64,000 bases of DNA from Mesobacillus jeotgali (GTDB lineage: Bacteria; Bacillota; Bacilli; Bacillales; Cytobacillaceae). Below are positions 49,419 to 60,409 of this stretch, piece after piece (position 1 is the first letter of the stretch; every line of letters begins with the position of its first letter). Location of the stretch: assembly GCF_031759225.1 (NCBI RefSeq), contig NZ_CP134494.1, forward strand, positions 4,570,920 through 4,634,919, written 5' to 3'. Below the pieces are notes generated by a model. It saw only the letters and a list, made by a program, of their open reading frames with translations, did no database searches and was not told where the DNA came from. Both the position numbers and the translations under genes were made by a program.

Positions 49419-49597
49419 GATAAAACCTTCTTTACTTTACGTGTGAACTCTTTTCTGGGAATCAAGACACTGTGCTCGCAGCCTTCACATTTGATTCGGA
49501 AATCCATGCCAAGGCGAATGATTTTCCACTTGTTGGTGCCGCAAGGATGTGGTTTTTTCATTTCAACAACATCATTAAGTTGAAATTCATGTTCCAA
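49403..49597 (-). CDS. DUF951 family protein
   Basis: 64 residues, the family length. Features: MKKPHPCGTNKWKIIRLGMD, IKCEGCEHSVLIPR with conserved Cys residues (C19, C37, C40) that may bind a metal or nucleic acid. Found next to ychF and mscS-type genes in many Firmicutes. Function unknown. Follows mscS after 17 bp, so likely co-transcribed. Confidence 0.88.
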   Translation of the reverse strand: MEHEFQLNDVVEMKKPHPCGTNKWKIIRLGMDFRIKCEGCEHSVLIPRKEFTRKVKKVLSKQGE

Positions 49598-49614
49598 TTG
49601 TAAAACCTCCTTGT

Positions 49615-50523
49615 TTATTTACCGAATTCTTTTTGCTCTCCGCCTTCCTGACGGGAGTACATGACCATTCTTGGGAATGGAATCTCAATTCCGTGCTCAT
49701 CCAGGAGAAGCTTGATGTCCTTGCGAAGCTGTCTTCCAATATACCAGTGTTTCATCGGTACTGTTTCTGCGACGATACGCAGCACAACCTCTGAAGCACC
49801 AAATTGCTGTACGCCTAAAAGCTCAGGTGTCTTCACCAGTTCTGGATACTTTTCTGTTGTTGTTTCAAGGTACTGCTGCAGTACTTTTTCAGCGTATTCA
49901 ATATCGCCTTCATAAGCGATTCCTATATCAAGAACTGAAACGCTGTTGTAAACCGAGAAGTTGGTGACTTCTACGATGCTGCCATTAGGAAGGATATTGA
50001 TTTCCCCTGTAAAGCTTTTAATCTTCGTCGTCCGCAGCCCGATTTCCTCTACGGTTCCTTCAAATTGTCCAATTCTTACATAATCACCTACAGAGAATTG
50101 ATCTTCAAAAATAATGAAGAAACCGGTGATGATGTCTTTAACGAGACTTTGCGCCCCGAAACCGACGGCCAAGCCGACAATCCCGGCACCGGCAAGCATT
50201 GCTTTAACATCGATCGTCATTGCCGCAAGAATGGACATGATTGCAATAAAGTAAACAACATATGTCAGTACATTCTCAAGCAGCTTCATCAACGTCATTT
50301 CCCGCCGCTCGGAAACCCTGATTGGTCCCCTTGTCTTCATCTTGAAGAAATTATGGATGGCTACCTTGCCAACTCGGATCAGTAAACCGGAAATGATCAG
50401 GATGGCCAGGATTTTCAGGACACCTTCCCCAAACGCGAACCAGAGGTCTTCATCCATCAATTTTTGACTGATTTTATTTAAAAATGCTTGTGTTCTAGTT
50501 ATACTTTCTTCCGCATTAGTCAT
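49615..50523 (-). CDS. Small-conductance mechanosensitive channel (MscS family)
   Basis: 302 residues. Three membrane helices (about 30-50, 82-102, 112-135). The pore helix region LAGAGIVGLAVGFGAQSLVKDIITGFFII is typical MscS TM3, and the beta domain follows (VGDYVRIGQFEGTVEEIGLRTT, ILPNGSIVEVTNFS). Opens under membrane tension to release solutes during osmotic downshock. Probably one transcript with the DUF951 gene. Confidence 0.93.
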   Translation of the reverse strand: MTNAEESITRTQAFLNKISQKLMDEDLWFAFGEGVLKILAILIISGLLIRVGKVAIHNFFKMKTRGPIRVSERREMTLMKLLENVLTYVVYFIAIMSILAAMTIDVKAMLAGAGIVGLAVGFGAQSLVKDIITGFFIIFEDQFSVGDYVRIGQFEGTVEEIGLRTTKIKSFTGEINILPNGSIVEVTNFSVYNSVSVLDIGIAYEGDIEYAEKVLQQYLETTTEKYPELVKTPELLGVQQFGASEVVLRIVAETVPMKHWYIGRQLRKDIKLLLDEHGIEIPFPRMVMYSRQEGGEQKEFGK

Positions 50524-50856
50524 TTTTTCACCCGCCTGTAAATTTCATGCTATCAATATCATACGTTATGTAACAAAGTAGAAGATTTCATACAAACACA
50601 ATCATTTTAACAAGTTTTATAATGTAGTTAAAGAAGACTGTTTTGTTACGTCCGTTTTATTATTTTAGTATAACTCTGATGTTTTTCACCAGTGTCTATA
50701 CCCTTAAAATTTCTGGCTGAACAAACATGACCATTATCCTCCATAAAAAATCCACTGCTCCAAAAGGCCCTGTTTAAATCTTTCTGTTTACAGGTATGTA
50801 TAGATTACAAAAAAAGTCCGTATACTGATAGTACGAATTTTTAAGGAGTTGATCCA
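50524..50856. other. Divergent intergenic region mscS / yyaC
   Basis: About 333 bases holding the two divergent control regions. GTATA-like elements occur before yyaC but I could not fit a sporulation sigma factor promoter with confidence. No RNA gene or ORF seen. Confidence 0.35.
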
Positions 50857-51489
50857 ATGAATCTCAAAAACCATTTTTTCGAGCGGAGAAACAATGTGGC
50901 AAAAATCAACCATGAAGATGAGCTGGCTGCCGAAAAGCTGGCTTCTGAAATCCTGGACCATTTGCCTAATTTCAGCACACGCCCAATTGTTTTTGTCTGT
51001 ATTGGAACTGACCGCTCTACCGGTGATTCATTGGGTCCGCTAATCGGAACACTTCTCGAGGAAAAAGAAATTGCGCCTTACCATGTATATGGGACTCTTG
51101 ATGACCCAATACATGCAGTGAATATGGATGCGAAACTGGCTGAAATCAAAGAGAAACACTTCAATCCTTTTATCATTGGGATAGACGCATGCCTGGGCAG
51201 GTTAAAAAGCGTCGGATCCATCCAGGTAGGCAATGGGCCAGTCAAACCAGGTGCCGGAGTAAATAAGGAACTCCCTGAAGTGGGCAATATGCACATTACA
51301 GGCATCGTCAATGTCAGCGGGTTCATGGAATTCTTTGTTTTGCAAAACACCAGATTGAACCTCGTATTAAAAATGGCAAAAACGATTGCAAATGGTATTT
51401 TCGAGAGCAGCCAGCAGCTATCGAAGAAACAGGATTGGCCAAAACTGAATTGGGATCTTGAGGCTGAGCAGCCTACAGTTGCCGAATAA
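50857..51489 (+). CDS. yyaC: Spore protease YyaC (DUF1256)
   Basis: 210 residues. YyaC family: core PIVFVCIGTDRSTGDSLGPLIGT and GNMHITGIVNVSGFMEFF, a hydrogenase-maturation-protease-like (GPR-like) fold. Found in endospore formers, expressed in the forespore in B. subtilis; precise substrate not known. On the plus strand, opposite its neighbours. ATG at 50857 behind AAGGAG. Confidence 0.93.
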   Translation: MNLKNHFFERRNNVAKINHEDELAAEKLASEILDHLPNFSTRPIVFVCIGTDRSTGDSLGPLIGTLLEEKEIAPYHVYGTLDDPIHAVNMDAKLAEIKEKHFNPFIIGIDACLGRLKSVGSIQVGNGPVKPGAGVNKELPEVGNMHITGIVNVSGFMEFFVLQNTRLNLVLKMAKTIANGIFESSQQLSKKQDWPKLNWDLEAEQPTVAE

Positions 51490-51502
51490 CGATAAGAATT
51501 TT

Positions 51503-51534
51503 AAACACGCCGGGAGACTATTTCCCGGCGTGTT
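51503..51534. terminator. Bidirectional terminator between yyaC and the small membrane gene
   Basis: AAACACGCCGGGA / TCCCGGCGTGTTT perfect hairpin; it overlaps the last codons of the minus-strand gene ending at 51518. Confidence 0.9.
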
Positions 51535-51718
51535 TACTTTTCTCTTGGCTCCCCAGCTTTTTGGAACTCCAGAATGTAATAATGCCAATGATCAATGAAA
51601 TTAAAAATGGTAAGACGAACCACCCCGGCATCATGATTGTCCAAAAGAGCAAGTAGGCAGTAATGGCGAAAATCAGGATACTTAAGATAAATAATAGACT
51701 GGATAGGAAGTCTTTCAT
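51518..51718 (-). CDS. Small two-helix membrane protein, unknown function
   Basis: 66 residues with two hydrophobic segments (LLFILSILIFAITAYLLFW and GWFVLPFLISLIIGIITFW) and a Lys-rich tail (SKKLGSQEKSKHAGK). Starts 16 bp after the DUF554 gene, so likely in its operon. I do not recognise a family. Ends inside a terminator stem. Confidence 0.7.
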   Translation of the reverse strand: MKDFLSSLLFILSILIFAITAYLLFWTIMMPGWFVLPFLISLIIGIITFWSSKKLGSQEKSKHAGK

Positions 51719-51733
51719 GACAGAGTCACCCTC

Positions 51734-52444
51734 TTATAATCCAATCGTATAGTGTGATAGTGTGACAAGAACGCCAGTGACCAGGATACCTGGCAGAAGA
51801 TTTGCAACCCTGATTTTCGTCAATCCAATCATGTTCAAGCCAATGGCGAAAATCATGACTCCGCCAGTTGCAGTCAACTCCAGGATGAAGCTGTCCATTA
51901 AAGCTTGAGGTATAAACTTATCAATTTGCGTTGCAAACAACGCGATTGTCCCCTGATAGAGCATCACGGGAATCGCTGAAAAAAGAACGCCAATACCAAG
52001 TGTCGTAGTCAGAATCAAAGCTGTGAAGCCGTCAATGATTGCCTTTGTATAGAGCACATCATGGTCGCCGCGGATACCGCTATCGAGAGCACCAATAATG
52101 GCCATCGCTCCAATGACAAAGATTAATGTTGCGGTCACAAAACCCTGTGAGATACTCCCTTCCCCTTTTGATCCAAGCTTGCTTTCGAGCCAGTCTCCAA
52201 CTGAATTCAGCTTATCTTCCAGCTTCCACGCTTCACCGAGGACTGCCCCAATCACAAGACTCAAAATAACAATCAGGAAATTGGCGCTCTTAAAGCCCAT
52301 TTGCAGGCCCAGCACCATTACAGCAAGCCCGATGCCATGCATGACTGTAGCTTTCATATTTTCAGGTATCCTCGTCAGAAGCCTGCCAAGCAAGGTTCCG
52401 ACGATTATCAATAGCCCATTGACAATGGTGCCAAGTAAAAACAT
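51734..52444 (-). CDS. DUF554 membrane protein (YdfK/YqgA type)
   Basis: 236 residues with about seven hydrophobic segments and the family start FLLGTIVNGLLIIVGTLLGRLL. Function not established; members are thought to be transporters. Sits next to parB in several Bacillaceae, where yyaB would be in B. subtilis. Confidence 0.9.
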   Translation of the reverse strand: MFLLGTIVNGLLIIVGTLLGRLLTRIPENMKATVMHGIGLAVMVLGLQMGFKSANFLIVILSLVIGAVLGEAWKLEDKLNSVGDWLESKLGSKGEGSISQGFVTATLIFVIGAMAIIGALDSGIRGDHDVLYTKAIIDGFTALILTTTLGIGVLFSAIPVMLYQGTIALFATQIDKFIPQALMDSFILELTATGGVMIFAIGLNMIGLTKIRVANLLPGILVTGVLVTLSHYTIGL

Positions 52445-52486
52445 ATGTGTTCACCTATCTTCAAGTTTTGTATGAATGCTGTATGT

Positions 52487-52515
52487 AAAAAAAGAAGCCA
52501 TCAAATTGATAGCTT
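52487..52515 (-). terminator. Terminator after parB
   Basis: GCTATCA / TGATGGC hairpin followed by TTCTTTTTTT on the minus strand. Confidence 0.75.
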
Positions 52516-53362
52516 AAGAGTTATGCTGATCTAGTAGTTCCAGAATCCGTTCCAGATCATCTTTCGAGAAAAATTCTATTTCAATCTTTCCTTTATTTTT
52601 CGATTGTTTGATGTTAACAGTTGTACCGAATCGCTCTCGAAGCGTCGTTTCCCGTTCACGGATGAAAACATCTTTTGTCACTTTATCTTTTTTTGTTTCA
52701 CGTGGAACAACTTCGTTCATCTGCTGGATCAGCTGCTCTAGCTGGCGGACATTCATTCCATCCTTAAGGATTTTATCCACAAGGATTGGAAGCTTGTCTT
52801 TCTTCCTTAATCCTAAAAGCGCACGCCCATGCCCCATGGATATTTTGCCATCTGATATCAGTTGCTGAATTTTAGGCGGCAGCGACAGCAAACGGATATG
52901 GTTAGCCAGATGCGGACGGCTTTTGCCCAGCCTCTTCGCTAATTCTTCTTGCGTGAGCTTCAGCTTTTCGATCAAAGTTTGATAGGCGATTCCCTCTTCA
53001 ATTGGGTTTAAATCTTCCCTCTGAAGGTTTTCCAACACAGCAAGCTCCATCATCTGCTGTTCATTCAGTTCACGTACCACTGCTGGGACTGTTTCCAGCT
53101 TGGCTTCCTTCGCAGCACGGAAACGTCTTTCACCAACGACAATTTCATAGCCCTTTATCGTTTTCCTGACAATAATCGGCTGAAGAATCCCATGTTCCTG
53201 GATCGATAGTTTCAATTCCTCGAGCGCTTCCGGCTGGAAAACTTTTCGTGGTTGATAAGGATTCGGCCTTATTTCTTTGATGCTTATTTCCTGGACCTTT
53301 TCTTCTTTTTCAGCTTCCATGTTAAAGAAAGCATTCAATCCTTTACCTAAGCCTTTAGCCAT
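52514..53362 (-). CDS. parB: Chromosome-partitioning protein ParB (Spo0J)
   Basis: 282 residues from ATG 53362 (MAKGLGKGLNAFF); an upstream in-frame start at 53383 is not conserved. Order: ParA-stimulating N-terminal peptide, CTPase/N domain with GERRFRAAK and ENLQREDLNPIEE, helix-turn-helix (LTQEELAKRLGKSRPHLANH), and dimerisation domain. Binds parS sites, spreads as a CTP clamp and recruits SMC. Overlaps the parA end by 8 bp. No consensus parS was found in the window by eye. Confidence 0.96.
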   Translation of the reverse strand: MAKGLGKGLNAFFNMEAEKEEKVQEISIKEIRPNPYQPRKVFQPEALEELKLSIQEHGILQPIIVRKTIKGYEIVVGERRFRAAKEAKLETVPAVVRELNEQQMMELAVLENLQREDLNPIEEGIAYQTLIEKLKLTQEELAKRLGKSRPHLANHIRLLSLPPKIQQLISDGKISMGHGRALLGLRKKDKLPILVDKILKDGMNVRQLEQLIQQMNEVVPRETKKDKVTKDVFIRERETTLRERFGTTVNIKQSKNKGKIEIEFFSKDDLERILELLDQHNS

Positions 53363-54116
53363 TTGCAACCACTTCCTTTGCAAGATCTAAATAAACCTCT
53401 GCCCCGCGGGACTTTGGATCATAAATGATAATTGGCTCTCCATGGCTTGGAGCTTCACTCAGCCGGACATTCCGTGGAATGACTGTCTTGTATACCTTGT
53501 CCTGGAAGTACTTCTTCACTTCCTCGATAACTTGAAGACCGAGGTTCGTACGCGCATCAAGCATCGTCAGCAGGACGCCCTCAATCTTTAGATCCTGGTT
53601 CAAATGCTTTTGTACGAGACGGACAGTATTCAGGAGCTGACTTAAACCTTCAAGTGCATAATACTCACACTGGACAGGGATGATGACGGCATCTGAAGCC
53701 GTCAAAGCATTCAAAGTCAATAAACCAAGTGATGGCGGACAGTCGATGATAATATAATCAAAACGATCCTTCACTTCCTCGAGAGCCCGCTTCAAGCGAA
53801 CCTCCCTTGAGATTGTGGGCACGAGCTCAATTTCCGCTCCTGCAAGCTGGATGGTCGCAGGAATCGTATATAAATTCTCTACTGCTGTAGGATGGATAAC
53901 ATTTTTAGCTTCAACATCGTCAACAAGAACATCATAGATGCATTGCTCAACATCCGCTTTTTCAATTCCCACACCGCTCGTAGCATTTCCCTGGGGATCT
54001 GTATCGACAAGCAGCACCTTTTTCCCTATGTATGCAAGGCAAGCACCGAGATTCACGGATGTCGTCGTCTTGCCGACTCCGCCTTTTTGATTCGCAATCG
54101 CAATGATTTTTCCCAC
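53355..54116 (-). CDS. parA: Chromosome-partitioning ATPase ParA (Soj)
   Basis: 253 residues from GTG 54116 (in place of Met, GKIIAIANQKGGVGKTTT), behind AGGTG; the 15 upstream codons are not conserved. Deviant Walker A KGGVGKTT, Walker A' VDTDPQGNAT, Walker B DYIIIDCPPS. With ParB it moves origins and also regulates DnaA. Operon parA-parB; repeat copy E lies just upstream. Confidence 0.96.
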   Translation of the reverse strand: MGKIIAIANQKGGVGKTTTSVNLGACLAYIGKKVLLVDTDPQGNATSGVGIEKADVEQCIYDVLVDDVEAKNVIHPTAVENLYTIPATIQLAGAEIELVPTISREVRLKRALEEVKDRFDYIIIDCPPSLGLLTLNALTASDAVIIPVQCEYYALEGLSQLLNTVRLVQKHLNQDLKIEGVLLTMLDARTNLGLQVIEEVKKYFQDKVYKTVIPRNVRLSEAPSHGEPIIIYDPKSRGAEVYLDLAKEVVANG

Positions 54117-54150
54117 ATTGTCACCTTCTTTCAAACCCGTAAAATAATTA

Positions 54151-54271
54151 GAAAAGCGCAAGCGCCTTGGTCAGCCCCGACAAGCGCTGGAGGGCCTGAC
54201 AGTGAAGTCGCTCTTTGACTTCATTGGCTGGACTGAAGCGACTCGAGGGGCTAGGCGCTGGAGCTAGACAC
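54151..54271 (+). repeat. Dispersed ~120-bp repeat, copy E (full)
   Basis: Full-length copy, nearly identical to copy A, in the parA-noc spacer about 35 bp upstream of the parA start. Confidence 0.88.
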
Positions 54272-54533
54272 TCATCGAAGTAGAAACATTTAAACTTTTA
54301 AATGGAGTTTTAAACGGCCTTTCTCGCCCTTATAAAAATTGGCGATGCCGAAAAAAGCAATCATGTATTCTATTTTATCATGAATCAAGATAGTTGATAG
54401 AATTTTTATGCAAAAGTAATAATCCGGTAATATGAAAATTTATTTTACTAAAAAGCACTGCTACCTCGATGCGATTGAACCGTATTTTTACCAACAAAAA
54501 ACGGGAGACAGTCTGTCCCCCGCTAGCAATCTA
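54272..54533. other. noc-parA spacer beyond the repeat
   Basis: AT-rich; the only feature is the noc terminator (CGGGGGACAG / GTCTCCCG, 54496-54522, six Ts on the minus strand). Confidence 0.6.
54496..54522 (-). terminator. Terminator after noc
   Basis: GGGGGACAG-ACT-GTCTCCCG hairpin and TTTTTT on the minus strand. Confidence 0.85.
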
Positions 54534-55430
54534 TTATTTCTTTTTTGGTATGCGAATCGTGAATTGATAGAACTCTTCAAACTCTTCTTCTTCCGAATCG
54601 AGATTGATGCCACTGTCGGAAACCATTGTCAGTGACTGGCGGATGGTATTGACGGCAATCCTCATGTCTTTGCTGAATGCTTTCCGCTTCGGCTTTGGTT
54701 TCTCTTCATTTTGACTCAGAAGCTTGACGACGCGTTCTTCCGTTTGTTTGACATTAAGGGATCTTTCGATGACCTCTGCCAATACCTGTACCTGCAGTTC
54801 AGGGTTTTTTAACGGGATTAATGAACGAGCATGTCGTTCTGTGATCGACTTATTCAACAGTGCATCCTGTACTTCCTGTGGAAGCTTAAGCAATCGAAGC
54901 TTATTCGCAACCGTTGATTGACCTTTTCCCAATCTTTGCGCAAGTGCTTCCTGTGTCAAGTTATGGATTTCCAGTAATTTACCATAGGCCATCGCTTCCT
55001 CAATCGGAGACAGTTCCTCACGCTGGAGGTTCTCGATCAAAGCAACCGATGCTGTTTCGGAATCGGACAGGTTTTTAACGATCGCAGGAACCTCTTCCCA
55101 CTCAAGCTTTTTCATTGCTCGCCAGCGGCGTTCACCTGCGATAATTTCAAATCGATCCTGATCGAATTCCCGGACGACAATTGGCTGGATTACTCCATGT
55201 ATATGAATGGTACGGGCCAATTCTTCAATTTTTTCATCATCAAAAACAGTTCTTGGCTGATATCTATTTGGAATGATATGGTCAATCGGAATTTTCTTTA
55301 TTTCTTCGTTTTCTATGTTGTCAATATCCTCAACCGTCTGTTCTTCCATTTGGTTCGGTTCTTCCACTTGGTTCCGTTCTTTTTCTTTTTCCCCAAGGCC
55401 AAAAAAGCGCGAAAAAGAAGGCTTCATCAC
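54534..55430 (-). CDS. noc: Nucleoid occlusion protein Noc
   Basis: About 298 residues. ParB paralogue: membrane-binding N-terminal helix [16 protein letters not shown], CTPase domain with GERRWRAMK and [14 protein letters not shown], helix-turn-helix [21 protein letters not shown]-terminal dimer domain. Binds NBS sites over the chromosome and the membrane to stop septa forming over DNA. The start could be GTG 55430 or ATG 55427 (both after AAAGGTGG). Confidence 0.95.
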   Translation of the reverse strand: MMKPSFSRFFGLGEKEKERNQVEEPNQMEEQTVEDIDNIENEEIKKIPIDHIIPNRYQPRTVFDDEKIEELARTIHIHGVIQPIVVREFDQDRFEIIAGERRWRAMKKLEWEEVPAIVKNLSDSETASVALIENLQREELSPIEEAMAYGKLLEIHNLTQEALAQRLGKGQSTVANKLRLLKLPQEVQDALLNKSITERHARSLIPLKNPELQVQVLAEVIERSLNVKQTEERVVKLLSQNEEKPKPKRKAFSKDMRIAVNTIRQSLTMVSDSGINLDSEEEEFEEFYQFTIRIPKKK

Positions 55431-55617
55431 CCTACACCACCTTTATGAACTCCCTATTACATATTCTCTATAAAAATGACAAGTTCCTGCCTATAGACTC
55501 TATTATAAACTAAATTCATTTTTCCAAATAGACCAAAAAGCATGAGCGAGCATGGCCGGCATCTAAATCACACACCCCGGGCCCTTTGACCAGAGGTAAT
55601 GCGATTAAAATAAACAG

Positions 55618-56334
55618 CTATTCTATTGGCGTCTTATTGGGGGTTCCCGGTTTTCTTGGGTACTTCTTAGGTGTTGTTTTTTGTTTGTTAATGATTAAAA
55701 TATTCCGTTCGCTCTCTTCCACCGGCAAGGTGAAGGAGTGGGCTGATTGAAGCTTCCCTCCAAGAACAGCGATTGCTTTTTCACCAACCTGCAGTTCCTC
55801 TCCTGCCTGGTTGCCCTTCATGGCGATGAACGTCCCGCCAACTTTCACTAGCGGGAGGCAAAGCTCGCTTAGCACAGACATTCTCGCAACAGCCCTCGCC
55901 ATAACGACTTCATATTGCTCACGATGGGCAGGATTTTGTCCGAATGTCTCTGCACGATCATGGATGAAGGTCGTACCTTCCAGCCCTAATTCTTTCGAAA
56001 GCTGTTCGAGGAACGTAATTCGCTTGTTCAGGGAATCAACGATCGTCACTTTGATTTCCGGGAACGCGATCTTTATCGGGATACTCGGGAAACCGGCCCC
56101 GGCACCAACATCACACAAATTGAGCGGCTTGTTAAAATCAAAATAAAATGCGGCAGAAACGGAATCATAGAAGTGCTTCAAGTATACATCAGGCTTTTCT
56201 GTGATCGCAGTTAGATTCATTTTTTCATTCCACTCGACGAGCATTTGGTAATACTTTTCATATTGCTCCATTTGCTTCTGAGAAAGCTGTATTCCCTTTT
56301 CAGCGAGCAAAGCTTTAAATTGATCTGTATTCAT
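55618..56334 (-). CDS. rsmG: 16S rRNA (guanine527-N7)-methyltransferase
   Basis: 238 residues from ATG 56334 ([14 protein letters not shown]). SAM motif [14 protein letters not shown], then [17 protein letters not shown] and [13 protein letters not shown]. Methylates G527 in 16S rRNA; loss gives low-level streptomycin resistance. Follows mnmG in the conserved block; repeat copy F lies between them. Confidence 0.95.
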   Translation of the reverse strand: MNTDQFKALLAEKGIQLSQKQMEQYEKYYQMLVEWNEKMNLTAITEKPDVYLKHFYDSVSAAFYFDFNKPLNLCDVGAGAGFPSIPIKIAFPEIKVTIVDSLNKRITFLEQLSKELGLEGTTFIHDRAETFGQNPAHREQYEVVMARAVARMSVLSELCLPLVKVGGTFIAMKGNQAGEELQVGEKAIAVLGGKLQSAHSFTLPVEESERNILIINKQKTTPKKYPRKPGTPNKTPIE

Positions 56335-56371
56335 AAGCCAACCCTTTCTGTCCTTGCTGGTGGATTCATAA

Positions 56372-56548
56372 GAAAAGCGCAAGCGCCTTGGTCAGCCCCG
56401 ACAAGCGTTGGAGGGCCGACCGGTGAAGTCGCTCTTTGACTTCATCGGGCGGACCGAAACGTCTCGAGCTGCTCAAAGCTAACGCTTATCGCAAGATACT
56501 CGAGGAAGTACTAGCAGGGATGAAAACTGGCTAGGCGCTGAGCTAGAC
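56372..56548 (+). repeat. Dispersed repeat, copy F with ~60-bp insertion
   Basis: Same element, but about 62 bases (56468-56529, from CTGCTCAAAGCT to GATGAAAACT) separate GTCTCGAG from GCTAGGCGCTG. Located in the rsmG-mnmG spacer. Confidence 0.8.
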
Positions 56549-56597
56549 AATAATCTATGTGGAGAAATTATACTTTCTCAAATTAAAAATTTTACGA

Positions 56598-58478
56598 TTA
56601 GATCCGAGCAATACGCCCCTGTTCCAAATAGACAAGCAGAATAGAGATATCGGCAGGGTTCACACCTGAGATTCTCGAAGCTTGTGCCAATGTTAATGGA
56701 CGAACGTCTTTCAATTTTTGGCGGGCCTCTGTCGCCAATCCGGAAATCGCATCATAATCAATATTTTCGGGGATTTTCTTATCTTCCATCTTTTTCAGCC
56801 TTTCAACCTGCTGAAGTGACTTCTCGATATATCCCTCATACTTAATTTGAATTTCAGTCTGTTCCTCTGTTTCGAAATCAAGTTCGCCTGCTGCTGGAAC
56901 GAGCTTCTTGATATGCTGATAAGAAACCTCCGGACGCTTCAAAAGGTCGGAAGCACGGATGCCATCCTTCAATTCACTTCCGCCTAGGGAACGGATCAAC
57001 TCCTGTACCTCTGCTGACGGTTTGATGATGATGGATTGAAGCCGTTGCTTCTCAGCTTCAATGGCTTCTTTTTTCGCTAAAAACTTCTGGTAGCGCTCTT
57101 CGGAAATCAAGCCGATTTCATGTCCTTTTTCAGTCAAGCGAAGGTCCGCATTATCATGACGCAGAAGCAGGCGGTATTCCGCTCTTGAAGTCAATAAACG
57201 GTACGGTTCATTCGTCCCTTTTGTCACGAGGTCATCAATCAATACACCGATATAGGCATCCGCACGGCTGAGAATCACTTCTTCTTTGTCCAGTGCCCTT
57301 CTGCCAGCATTGATACCTGCCATGATTCCCTGTCCGGCAGCTTCTTCATAGCCAGAAGTACCATTGATCTGGCCTGCAGTATAAAGATTTTTCACTAGCT
57401 TCGTTTCCAGTGTTGGCCAAAGCTGAGTCGGCACGACTGCATCATATTCAATCGCATAGCCTGCACGCATCATTTGCACTTTTTCCAGTCCTGGAATGGT
57501 CTGAAGGATCTTATGCTGGACCTCTTCCGGCAAGCTGGTTGACAATCCTTGGACGTAAACTTCCTGCGTATTCCTGCCTTCCGGCTCCAGGAAAATCTGG
57601 TGGCGCGGCTTGTCATTGAAGCGGACAACCTTATCCTCAATGGACGGGCAATAGCGCGGGCCAGTACCCTTGATCATTCCGGAATACATAGGTGAGCGGT
57701 GCAGATTGTCGTCAATCAGCTGGTGTGTGCGCTCATTCGTATACGTCAGCCAGCAAGGAAGCTGGTCTGTGATGTACTTCGTCGTTTCATAAGAAAATGC
57801 ACGGTGGATATCGTCACCAGGCTGAATTTCTGTTTTTGTATAATCAATACTGTCACTGTGCACACGTGGCGGCGTTCCCGTTTTAAAACGAACGAGATCA
57901 AAACCAAGCTCCTCGAGATGCTCCGACAGCTTGATTGAAGGCTGCTGGTTGTTCGGGCCGCTTGAATATTTCAATTCACCAAGGATGATTTCCCCGCGCA
58001 TATACGTACCAGTCGTAATGACGACAGTTTTAGCGCGATAAATGGCTCCCGTCTGGGTGATTACCCCTTTGCATTCGCCATCTTCTACAATCAAGCGCTC
58101 AACCATACCCTGTACCAATGTAAGGTTCTTTTCAATTTCCAGCGTTTTTTTCATTTCATTCTGATAATCGAATTTATCAGCCTGGGCCCTCAACGCACGT
58201 ACTGCAGGACCCTTTCCTGTGTTCAGCATCCTCATCTGGATGTAAGTTTTATCAATATTGCGGCCCATTTCTCCGCCAAGTGCGTCAATCTCCCGCACAA
58301 CGATGCCCTTTGCAGGTCCGCCGATTGACGGGTTGCACGGCATGAACGCAATCATATCAAGATTGATGGTAATCATCGCGGTTTTCGCACCCATACGTGC
58401 CGGCGCAAGTGCCGCCTCAACGCCCGCATGGCCGGCACCAACTACAACCACATCAAAATTCCCGGCTTCATAACCCAT
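56598..58478 (-). CDS. mnmG: tRNA uridine-5-carboxymethylaminomethyl modification enzyme MnmG (GidA)
   Basis: 626 residues. FAD motif [33 protein letters not shown] and [13 protein letters not shown] blocks, C-terminal MnmE-binding domain ending [21 protein letters not shown]. With MnmE it modifies the wobble uridine of several tRNAs in the cytoplasm. Start MGYEAGNF as in B. subtilis. Confidence 0.97.
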   Translation of the reverse strand: MGYEAGNFDVVVVGAGHAGVEAALAPARMGAKTAMITINLDMIAFMPCNPSIGGPAKGIVVREIDALGGEMGRNIDKTYIQMRMLNTGKGPAVRALRAQADKFDYQNEMKKTLEIEKNLTLVQGMVERLIVEDGECKGVITQTGAIYRAKTVVITTGTYMRGEIILGELKYSSGPNNQQPSIKLSEHLEELGFDLVRFKTGTPPRVHSDSIDYTKTEIQPGDDIHRAFSYETTKYITDQLPCWLTYTNERTHQLIDDNLHRSPMYSGMIKGTGPRYCPSIEDKVVRFNDKPRHQIFLEPEGRNTQEVYVQGLSTSLPEEVQHKILQTIPGLEKVQMMRAGYAIEYDAVVPTQLWPTLETKLVKNLYTAGQINGTSGYEEAAGQGIMAGINAGRRALDKEEVILSRADAYIGVLIDDLVTKGTNEPYRLLTSRAEYRLLLRHDNADLRLTEKGHEIGLISEERYQKFLAKKEAIEAEKQRLQSIIIKPSAEVQELIRSLGGSELKDGIRASDLLKRPEVSYQHIKKLVPAAGELDFETEEQTEIQIKYEGYIEKSLQQVERLKKMEDKKIPENIDYDAISGLATEARQKLKDVRPLTLAQASRISGVNPADISILLVYLEQGRIARI

Positions 58479-58589
58479 CCTGCTGCCTCCTTTTTATGCT
58501 CTATTCAAACACCTTTATAGTCCAAAAGCGCTACTTGAAATAATTCTAGTAGCTAGGGAGAAAATTTTATGAAAATAGTTTCTTTACTA

Positions 58590-59975
58590 TTACTTTCCTA
58601 AACAGAACTGGGAGAACAACTGGTCAATCAAGCTTTCATGGACGCTTTCTCCGATGATTTCGCCAAGCAGCTCCCAAGAACGAGTCAAATCAATCTGGAC
58701 GATATCGATTGGCGTTCCCATTTCGACACCAGAGATTGCTTCTTCTATTGAATGGACAGCCTGATTCAGGAGTGCAATATGGCGGCTGTTCGAAACATAC
58801 GTCATGTCGCCTGCTTCGATCGCACCTGAAAAGAACAGGCTTGAAATCGCTTCTTCCAGCTCATCCACTCCCTTGTCCTCAAGCAATGAAGTGGTGACAA
58901 GAGCATAATCCTTCGTAAGCTCCTTCACCTGGTCCATATCTATTTTTTGCGGAAGGTCGGTTTTGTTGACGATAACAATTACGTCCATTCCCTCAACCGC
59001 TTTGAAAATGTTCCGATCCTCTTCCGAAAGCTCATCCGAATAGTTCAGAACGAGCAAAATCAAATCAGCTTCCTTCAGAACCTGACGAGACCGTTCAACA
59101 CCAATTCTTTCTACAATATCTTCGGTTTCGCGGATTCCCGCTGTATCAAGAAGTCTTAAAGGAACACCACGGACATTGACATATTCTTCAATTACATCAC
59201 GCGTGGTTCCTGGTATATCAGTAACAATTGCTTTATTTTCATGCACAAGGCTGTTAAGCAAGGAAGACTTCCCTACATTCGGACGGCCAACAATGACGGT
59301 CGACAGTCCTTCACGCAGTATTTTTCCCTGCTGCGAGGTTTGCAGGAGTTTTTCAAGTTCCCCTTTTACATACTTCGCCTTCTCCAAAAGCATGTGATGC
59401 GTCATTTCTTCAACATCGTCATACTCCGGATAATCGATATTCACTTCGACATGCGCAAGGATTTCAAGGATTTCCTGGCGCAGCTTCTGAATGAGCCTTG
59501 ATAAGCGCCCCTCCATCTGGCCAAGTGCCAGGTTCATCGCCCGGTCCGTTTTGGCTCTGATCAAGTCAATGACTGCCTCCGCCTGGGAAAGGTCAATCCG
59601 TCCATTTAAAAAAGCCCGTTTTGTAAATTCGCCCGGCTCCGCCAGTCTCGCTCCCTGGTTCAGAACAAGCTGGAGCACACGGTTTACAGAAACAAGACCC
59701 CCATGGCAGTTGATTTCGACTACATCCTCTTTCGTGAACGTTTTTGGCCCTCTCATGACAGAAACCATAACCTCTTCTGCTACTTGTCCAGTTTTTGGCT
59801 CAATCAAATGGCCGTAGTGGATGGTATGCGAAGCCACTTCGCTCAGCTTCTTGCTGCCCACCCCTCTGAACAATCGATCTGCTATTTCGAAAGCTTGATC
59901 CCCGCTCAAACGGACAATCGCAATCGCACCCTCACCCATTGGCGTGGAAATCGCCGCAATCGTATCAAATTCCAT
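58590..59975 (-). CDS. mnmE: tRNA modification GTPase MnmE (TrmE, ThdF)
   Basis: 461 residues. N-terminal folate-binding domain ([22 protein letters not shown]), helical domain, G domain (P-loop [24 protein letters not shown]), and C-terminal CLGK tail with the conserved Cys. Partner of MnmG. About 110 bp upstream of mnmG in the operon direction. Confidence 0.97.
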   Translation of the reverse strand: MEFDTIAAISTPMGEGAIAIVRLSGDQAFEIADRLFRGVGSKKLSEVASHTIHYGHLIEPKTGQVAEEVMVSVMRGPKTFTKEDVVEINCHGGLVSVNRVLQLVLNQGARLAEPGEFTKRAFLNGRIDLSQAEAVIDLIRAKTDRAMNLALGQMEGRLSRLIQKLRQEILEILAHVEVNIDYPEYDDVEEMTHHMLLEKAKYVKGELEKLLQTSQQGKILREGLSTVIVGRPNVGKSSLLNSLVHENKAIVTDIPGTTRDVIEEYVNVRGVPLRLLDTAGIRETEDIVERIGVERSRQVLKEADLILLVLNYSDELSEEDRNIFKAVEGMDVIVIVNKTDLPQKIDMDQVKELTKDYALVTTSLLEDKGVDELEEAISSLFFSGAIEAGDMTYVSNSRHIALLNQAVHSIEEAISGVEMGTPIDIVQIDLTRSWELLGEIIGESVHESLIDQLFSQFCLGK

Positions 59976-60097
59976 TTGCTCACCCCACTTTTTCGAAAAA
60001 ATGATTTATATAAAAAATGAAAGTTTGTTTTCTACAAATTACTAGAATACCACATCACATTAGTGAAAAAAAGAAAGGAATCCTTTTAATAACGAAT

Positions 60098-60145
60098 TTA
60101 TCCACAACTAAATAAATAAACTTATTTAATTTTAACTTATCCACA
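60098..60145 (+). promoter_or_regulatory. Pair of DnaA boxes between mnmE and jag
   Basis: Two perfect TTATCCACA boxes at 60098-60106 and 60137-60145, same orientation, 39 bp apart. Confidence 0.65.
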
Positions 60146-60409
60146 TGTGAATAACAATAAAACCAAATGAGGAAATAAATGATTTTTATTTGTGTTGTGG
60201 GAAAATGGATTGGGTTGAGTTAGATGGAGGGATGATTGACGAGGTAAGTGTTGAATTTTGATTTTAATGTCCGGTGTACTAGTGAATCCAAATTGGATTG
60301 GATTCAACTAGAGATCTTGATGGAGGTTTGGAACTGGATGGTGAAGTGTGATTTATAAGACTGATGATTGGGTTGTTAAATTGGAAAAAATTCATGATAA
60401 TTTCCAGTT